Of a stretch of DNA of 64,000 nt, positions 60,582 through 64,000 are shown piece by piece. Position numbers and translations under genes: made by a program. The DNA is from JAWKXU01 sp964468045 (lineage in GTDB: Bacteria > Pseudomonadota > Alphaproteobacteria > Sphingomonadales > Sphingomonadaceae), in NCBI GenBank assembly GCA_964468045.1, contig CAYXTO010000004.1:1-64000 (forward strand), given 5' to 3'. The notes under the pieces were generated by a model, which saw only the letters and a program-made list of their open reading frames with translations, made no database searches and was not told the DNA's origin. The stretch's first letter is position 1, and the number at the start of each line of letters is the position of its first letter.

Positions 60582-61582
60582 TTACTCTCTGCCTGCCTTG
60601 AAGTCTCGACCAGTCAAACGATCCAGCGCCCAGTTTTCCATGGCGATTCCTTGACCGATGCGCCCTTCGGCGTGCCATCTCATGCTGGAGAATGGAATGA
60701 AGCTATTGCTGTAACAGGCCCATGGATGCTGAGCCATTGGAGAGCCAATCAACAGATGCTCGTGATCATCCACATCAAGCAGGCGCATTTCGTAAGATAC
60801 CGGGAAGAAACCGTTGCGAAGCGCTCGGACCTTGCCAGCTTTCAATCCCCGCACGCGGCCTTCCACGAGAGCATAGCCGTGAGCAAGCCCAAATGCATCC
60901 CATCCCGAAGCTTCGATATCCAATGTCAATATGACGTGGACCGAATAATCAGGGCCGAAGTGGGCATTGATCCATCCCATGTCTTTGAGAAGACGCTCAT
61001 TACGTGGTCCCCAACTGTGATTAATGATCGAGATGCAATCGACGTCAAATGATCGCCCTCTAATCTCGGCGATGCCGGTGAAATGCGCTGTCATATCGAA
61101 ATGGTTGGCATAGACGGAACCGAAGCCGCTCTTTGCGACATCAGTGGATGCGAGAGGATCCATATCAGGGTCGTGGATGTCGAATGGATCCATCAGGCCC
61201 CGAATGTGCCAGTCAAATTCGGTGTCGTCTGTTCCTATATAATGGAAATGATAATCTCTAGGCTCGTTTTCCGTTCTGACCGTCAATCCATTCGAAAGAG
61301 AGTAGCCATTGAGCTTTTGCGGTATCGGCAGATGCTGTTGGAAATCAAAATAGATGGCATCCGTCGGGGTTTGGCTGATCTTGTTGATGACCTCGATGTC
61401 GCATACGAATGCGCCACTCCCGGGCGAGCCACCGTGTAAATCCATGCCGTGATATTGGGCTCTAGAAGATACACGGAGAGAAAGTTCGTCTCGCCCCAAT
61501 CGTGGGCCACATCGGGTGGAGTGTGAAAATTAACATCCTCGGCGCTGATCATCACCCTTGTCGCGATGCGCCTGATGGGCAT
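60582..61582 (-). pseudogene. Lipocalin-like (CrtC/AttH, DUF7065-type) protein, frameshifted
   Basis: Two overlapping minus-strand frames together give one protein of about 330 aa. The N-terminal part (DVNFHTPPDVAHDWGETNF... to ...WIYTVARPG) changes frame near 61415 into ...GSGAFVCDIEV and continues to the end (ENWALDRLTGRDFKAGRE). The motif SIINHSWGPRNERLLKDMGW and the tandem beta-rich halves suit the AttH/CrtC lipocalin-like proteins common in terpenoid and steroid clusters. One base is missing or extra at the junction. The start is uncertain, 61552 or 61582. Confidence 0.65.
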
Positions 61583-61692
61583 TCCCGACCTCGATGCAGC
61601 AATTCTCCTCAAAGAATCCTTGGGCATTCTACCTGATTAATAATCTTGAACCTCCGCCACCATCCCATTGCGGACATAGTTCTTATTGAAAG

Positions 61693-61827
61693 TCACGCCC
61701 TCATCGTCATCTCTGTTTTAAGCACTTCGACGAGGCCCAAGACAGGCTTGCCACCCCTGAGAGCAGAACGAAACTCCTGCAACAACGCTTCGTACCATTC
61801 GGATGTCGCAAATTCCACTTTGTCCAT
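61693..61827 (-). pseudogene. Short N-terminal gene remnant
   Basis: A 44-residue frame beginning MDKVEFATSEWYEALLQEF looks like the start of a conserved small protein, but it stops after VLKTEMTMRA. A different frame continues with VTFNKNYVRNGMVAEVQDY for about 20 residues before another stop. This is most simply explained as a degraded gene. The family is not identified. Confidence 0.35.
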
Positions 61828-61849
61828 GACCAGCTCTTGATAGGGCGCA

Positions 61850-62269
61850 TCACGCCCAGAGATAATCTGCATCGCCCGGGCGCAGATGGGCGAAACGGCG
61901 CTCGACATCCTCCAGCGGCTCAACGCCGGAAAAGCCGCCGGTCCGCGCGGGATCGGTCTGGGCATGGCGCTGGATCTCGATCCGGCCGATCTGATTGCGA
62001 TGCACCTCATCGGGGCCGTCCGCGAGGCGTAGCAACCGAGCCGTCGCATAAGCGGCGGTCAGGAAATGATCATTGTTGGTGCCACCGCCACCAAACATCT
62101 GGATCGCCCAATCCACAATGCGGCAAGCGGCGCTCGGTGCGGCCACCTTGATCATTGCAATCTCGGCCCTGGCGACCTTGTTGCCGACAGTATCCATCAT
62201 CCAGGCAGCCTTCATGGTCAGCAGGCGCGCCTGCTCAATCATGACACGATTTTGATAAGTTCCGATCAT
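61850..62269 (-). pseudogene. Acyl-CoA dehydrogenase (FadE-like) C-terminal fragment
   Basis: About 140 residues match the last helical domain of a FadE-type acyl-CoA dehydrogenase: IEQARLLTMKAAWMMDTVGNKVARAEIAMIKVAAPS, FGGGGTNNDHFLTAAYATARLLRLADGPDEVH and RNQIGRIEIQRHAQTD. The flavin- and substrate-binding N-terminal 250 residues are missing. The apparent ATG is followed by only nine residues before homology starts. This subclass differs from the fragment at 56.7 kb, so it is a second, independent remnant. Confidence 0.75.
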
Positions 62270-62539
62270 GCCAGCATCGAAGCCATCGCGGAGTGTGATC
62301 CAACGGTCCGGAGCGGGGTGGTCTCGATGGCTGTGGCGTGGGGAGGATTGCCCGGCGAAGATCGTGATCCGGCAAAATACGGCGCCTCGACAAATATGCT
62401 GATCTCAACGGATCATGACGTTGATCCGATCAATTCCATGCCGCGAATGTCGGCAATCCCGGTCAATCTCAAACGAATTATGCGCAACAGCACGTATTCT
62501 GACTAACGGCGGCGCTTTTCACTCTGCTGCTTCAGTCCT
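62270..62539. other. Intergenic remnant DNA
   Basis: No intact gene is present. On the minus strand a short open stretch ending at 62266 reads VEAPYFAGSRSSPGNPP and then MASMLA before a stop that overlaps the acyl-CoA dehydrogenase fragment's ATG. A second stretch further upstream contains LRLTGIADIRGMEL, reminiscent of the lipocalin-like protein. Both look like decayed coding sequence. Confidence 0.35.
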
Positions 62540-62992
62540 TCAAGACATGACTTGAAAGACCGAGCGAGAACCATGCTCGGCCTGAACGCGAAGATGGAAT
62601 TTATGGATCTTCCACCCTTGCCCTTCCCTGCGAAGCCCCAGATCATAATATCCGAACGCGGTATGATAATTGCTCTCGCTCCAATGGCTTGCCACCATCT
62701 TGGTCAGACATGTCGCCACGTCGCCTTCGATCGAAATGATGGGATTCCCCGTCATATGATGAGTGGATACGAAGCTTAGCACGCCCTGCGATGCCCATTT
62801 GACGTATTCATCCCCCGATATTGTTACCGGGCCGGCGTCGACCAGATCGGAGTGATCATCGTCCACCATATCAGCCAATGTGTCGCGAAAGCTCTCCCAG
62901 TCGTGCCTATCGACCGAATGGAAATATCGGTTGACCGTATCTTCGATCGCAATCCGATCGATCAGGTCATCAAGGCTCTCAATCCTTTGCAT
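62540..62992 (-). CDS. SnoaL-like (NTF2-fold) protein
   Basis: A 150-aa protein with the SnoaL_4-type N-terminus LDDLIDRIAIEDTVNRYFHSVDRHDWESFRDTL, then SFVSTHHMTGNP, and strands ending YYDLGLRREGQGWKIHKFHLRV. The spacing of Asp, His and Tyr residues is that of polyketide-cyclase/dehydratase-like small catabolic proteins. It begins 31 bases after the stop of the TonB receptor and is likely cotranscribed with it, which suggests handling of the imported compound. Confidence 0.8.
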   Translation of the reverse strand: MQRIESLDDLIDRIAIEDTVNRYFHSVDRHDWESFRDTLADMVDDDHSDLVDAGPVTISGDEYVKWASQGVLSFVSTHHMTGNPIISIEGDVATCLTKMVASHWSESNYHTAFGYYDLGLRREGQGWKIHKFHLRVQAEHGSRSVFQVMS

Positions 62993-63023
62993 TTTTGTTC
63001 CCCAGGAAATTCCAGGACTGCGT

Positions 63024-64000
63024 TCAGTTGAACCTGAAACCGAACGTCACGCCATAGGTTGCCGGACGACCCGCGAGCCGGGCCGAGGTGTCGCTCGAAG
63101 GAATGACCGCGGTCCAATAGTACTTATCGAAGATGTTCTTGCCCCAGACGATGACCTTCCAGCGGCCTTCCGGCGCTTCGTAACCAAGCCGCGCATCGAC
63201 AGTGGCATAGCCATCGATCAAATAAGGATAAGGGCCAGCTCCTGGAGCGATCCGGAAGCGATTGGTCCCGGTGACAGGCAGGGTGGTATCCTCGCCGCCA
63301 ATCGCCGCACTCTGGTTAGAACGGGCGCTGACGGTGAAGCCAAGGAACGGCGCGCCGCCACTCGGCAGTTCATGCCGATAATCGACATTGACGCTGCCCG
63401 ACCATTTCGGCGTATTCGGCAGCCGTACTCCGCTCATATCCTCGACATTCGGCGTAGCACCGGTCGGATCGAAATTGCCCGGACGCGAGTCGATGTCGTT
63501 ATCCACGCCGCCGAAAATATCGTAGCCGACATAATCCTGGATCTTGGAGTTGAGATAGGTGATCGCGCCGGAGATCGTCAGTCCAGTCGCAGGTCGCACC
63601 GTCAGATCGGCTTCAAAGCCATAAATCCGTGATTTCGGCACGTTGACCAACGCATCGAGAATTCCAAAGACGGCATCAAACAGCTTACCTCTGACCTGCT
63701 TGTCGCGGTAATCCATGTAAAAACCAGCAGCGTTGAGCTGGACTGCACCATTCGCCAATCCGGCCTTGAAGCCCGCTTCATAGGCAGTCACCTTTTCCTG
63801 CGTTACCGGCAGAGCGGACGTGTATGAAGCAGCCGAGAGGGTGGGAAAGCTTCCCGCCTTGTAGCCGCGCGAGACGTTGGCATAGAGCAGCACATCATCG
63901 GCTGCCCGGAAATCAGCGCCGAGGCGCCAGGAGAAATTTTCTTGCGCCAGTTTGGCCTCGAACGGTATCCCGGGGATACCAAGCCCCAGATTACCCGCCT
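63024..64000 (-). CDS. TonB-dependent receptor, C-terminal barrel part (runs off the window)
   Basis: The C-terminal 325 residues or so of an outer-membrane receptor. The frame is open to the right edge, with GADFRAADDVLLYANVSRGYKAGSFPT, strand-turn repeats such as YEAGFKAGLANGAVQLNAAGFYMDYRD, and the typical end LAGRPATYGVTFGFRFN with a terminal aromatic residue. The sequence resembles iron-complex and aromatic-compound receptors of sphingomonads. The plug and signal peptide lie outside. It is probably intact, unlike the truncated receptor at the left edge. Confidence 0.88.
   Translation of the reverse strand, partial: AGNLGLGIPGIPFEAKLAQENFSWRLGADFRAADDVLLYANVSRGYKAGSFPTLSAASYTSALPVTQEKVTAYEAGFKAGLANGAVQLNAAGFYMDYRDKQVRGKLFDAVFGILDALVNVPKSRIYGFEADLTVRPATGLTISGAITYLNSKIQDYVGYDIFGGVDNDIDSRPGNFDPTGATPNVEDMSGVRLPNTPKWSGSVNVDYRHELPSGGAPFLGFTVSARSNQSAAIGGEDTTLPVTGTNRFRIAPGAGPYPYLIDGYATVDARLGYEAPEGRWKVIVWGKNIFDKYYWTAVIPSSDTSARLAGRPATYGVTFGFRFN

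Overview
The window looks like chromosomal (or large-plasmid) DNA of an alphaproteobacterium, most probably Sphingomonadales (Novosphingobium/Sphingobium type). The grounds are high-GC genes with short, often ATGA-overlapping junctions, TonB-dependent receptors next to catabolic genes, a Rieske oxygenase, an extradiol dioxygenase and an FAD monooxygenase, and a cbb3 oxidase operon. No rRNA, tRNA, CRISPR array, integrase or transposase was recognised. Genus assignment is inference.

Layout. 1-1.8 kb: a truncated TonB receptor and a TetR regulator, with strong palindromes between them. 1.9-8.1 kb (minus strand): sulfur assimilation and methionine genes cysJ-cysI-metB, followed by four small genes. 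8.4-18.3 kb (plus strand): a divergent MreB paralogue, then ccoN-O-Q-P, a 62-aa membrane protein, a DUF2189 protein, ccoI, ccoS, nnrS and nsrR, which together handle micro-aerobic respiration and nitric oxide. 18.3-23.0 kb: a LysR regulator with a ferritin-like small protein, then 1-Cys peroxiredoxin, carbonic anhydrase, Fe/Mn superoxide dismutase, a small membrane protein and a group III truncated haemoglobin. 23.0-34.2 kb: a 'dormancy/hypoxia' block with a beta-CASP nuclease, PfkB kinase, AMP/thymidine phosphorylase, PRPP-synthetase-like protein, Ca2+/cation antiporter, universal stress protein, P2-type ATPase and acetyl-CoA hydrolase/transferase. 34.3-40.3 kb: a complete Mnh/Mrp cation/proton antiporter with MnhA and MnhB fused. 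40.6-45.0 kb: a Rieske oxygenase with a small partner ORF, an FAD-dependent hydroxylase and an extradiol dioxygenase. 45.2-49.3 kb: two small cytochromes c flanking a periplasmic catalase-peroxidase gene that carries a one-base frameshift, then a small membrane protein and a DksA/TraR zinc-finger protein. 49.7-51.3 kb: an orphan membrane trio including NorE-like and NorF-like proteins. 51.4-56.5 kb: GMC oxidoreductase, asparagine synthetase and a Wzx-like flippase (surface glycan type). 56.6-64 kb: a patchwork of intact and broken catabolic genes (acyl-CoA dehydrogenase fragments, SnoaL-like proteins, an HsaA/DszC-like flavoprotein, a frameshifted lipocalin-like protein) ending inside a TonB receptor.

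How it fits together. The regulatory DNA links many of these blocks. Perfect Fnr/FixK-type palindromes (TTGA-N6-TCAA) lie between pfkB and the AMP phosphorylase, before the Rieske oxygenase, and before the cytochrome c/katG pair. Sites resembling the NsrR consensus lie before the truncated haemoglobin and ccoN, and nsrR itself is encoded here. I read the middle 40 kb as a redox-responsive island: high-affinity respiration, NO and peroxide defence, nucleotide recycling and ion homeostasis under low oxygen. The right 8 kb is a decaying, recombined catabolic region.
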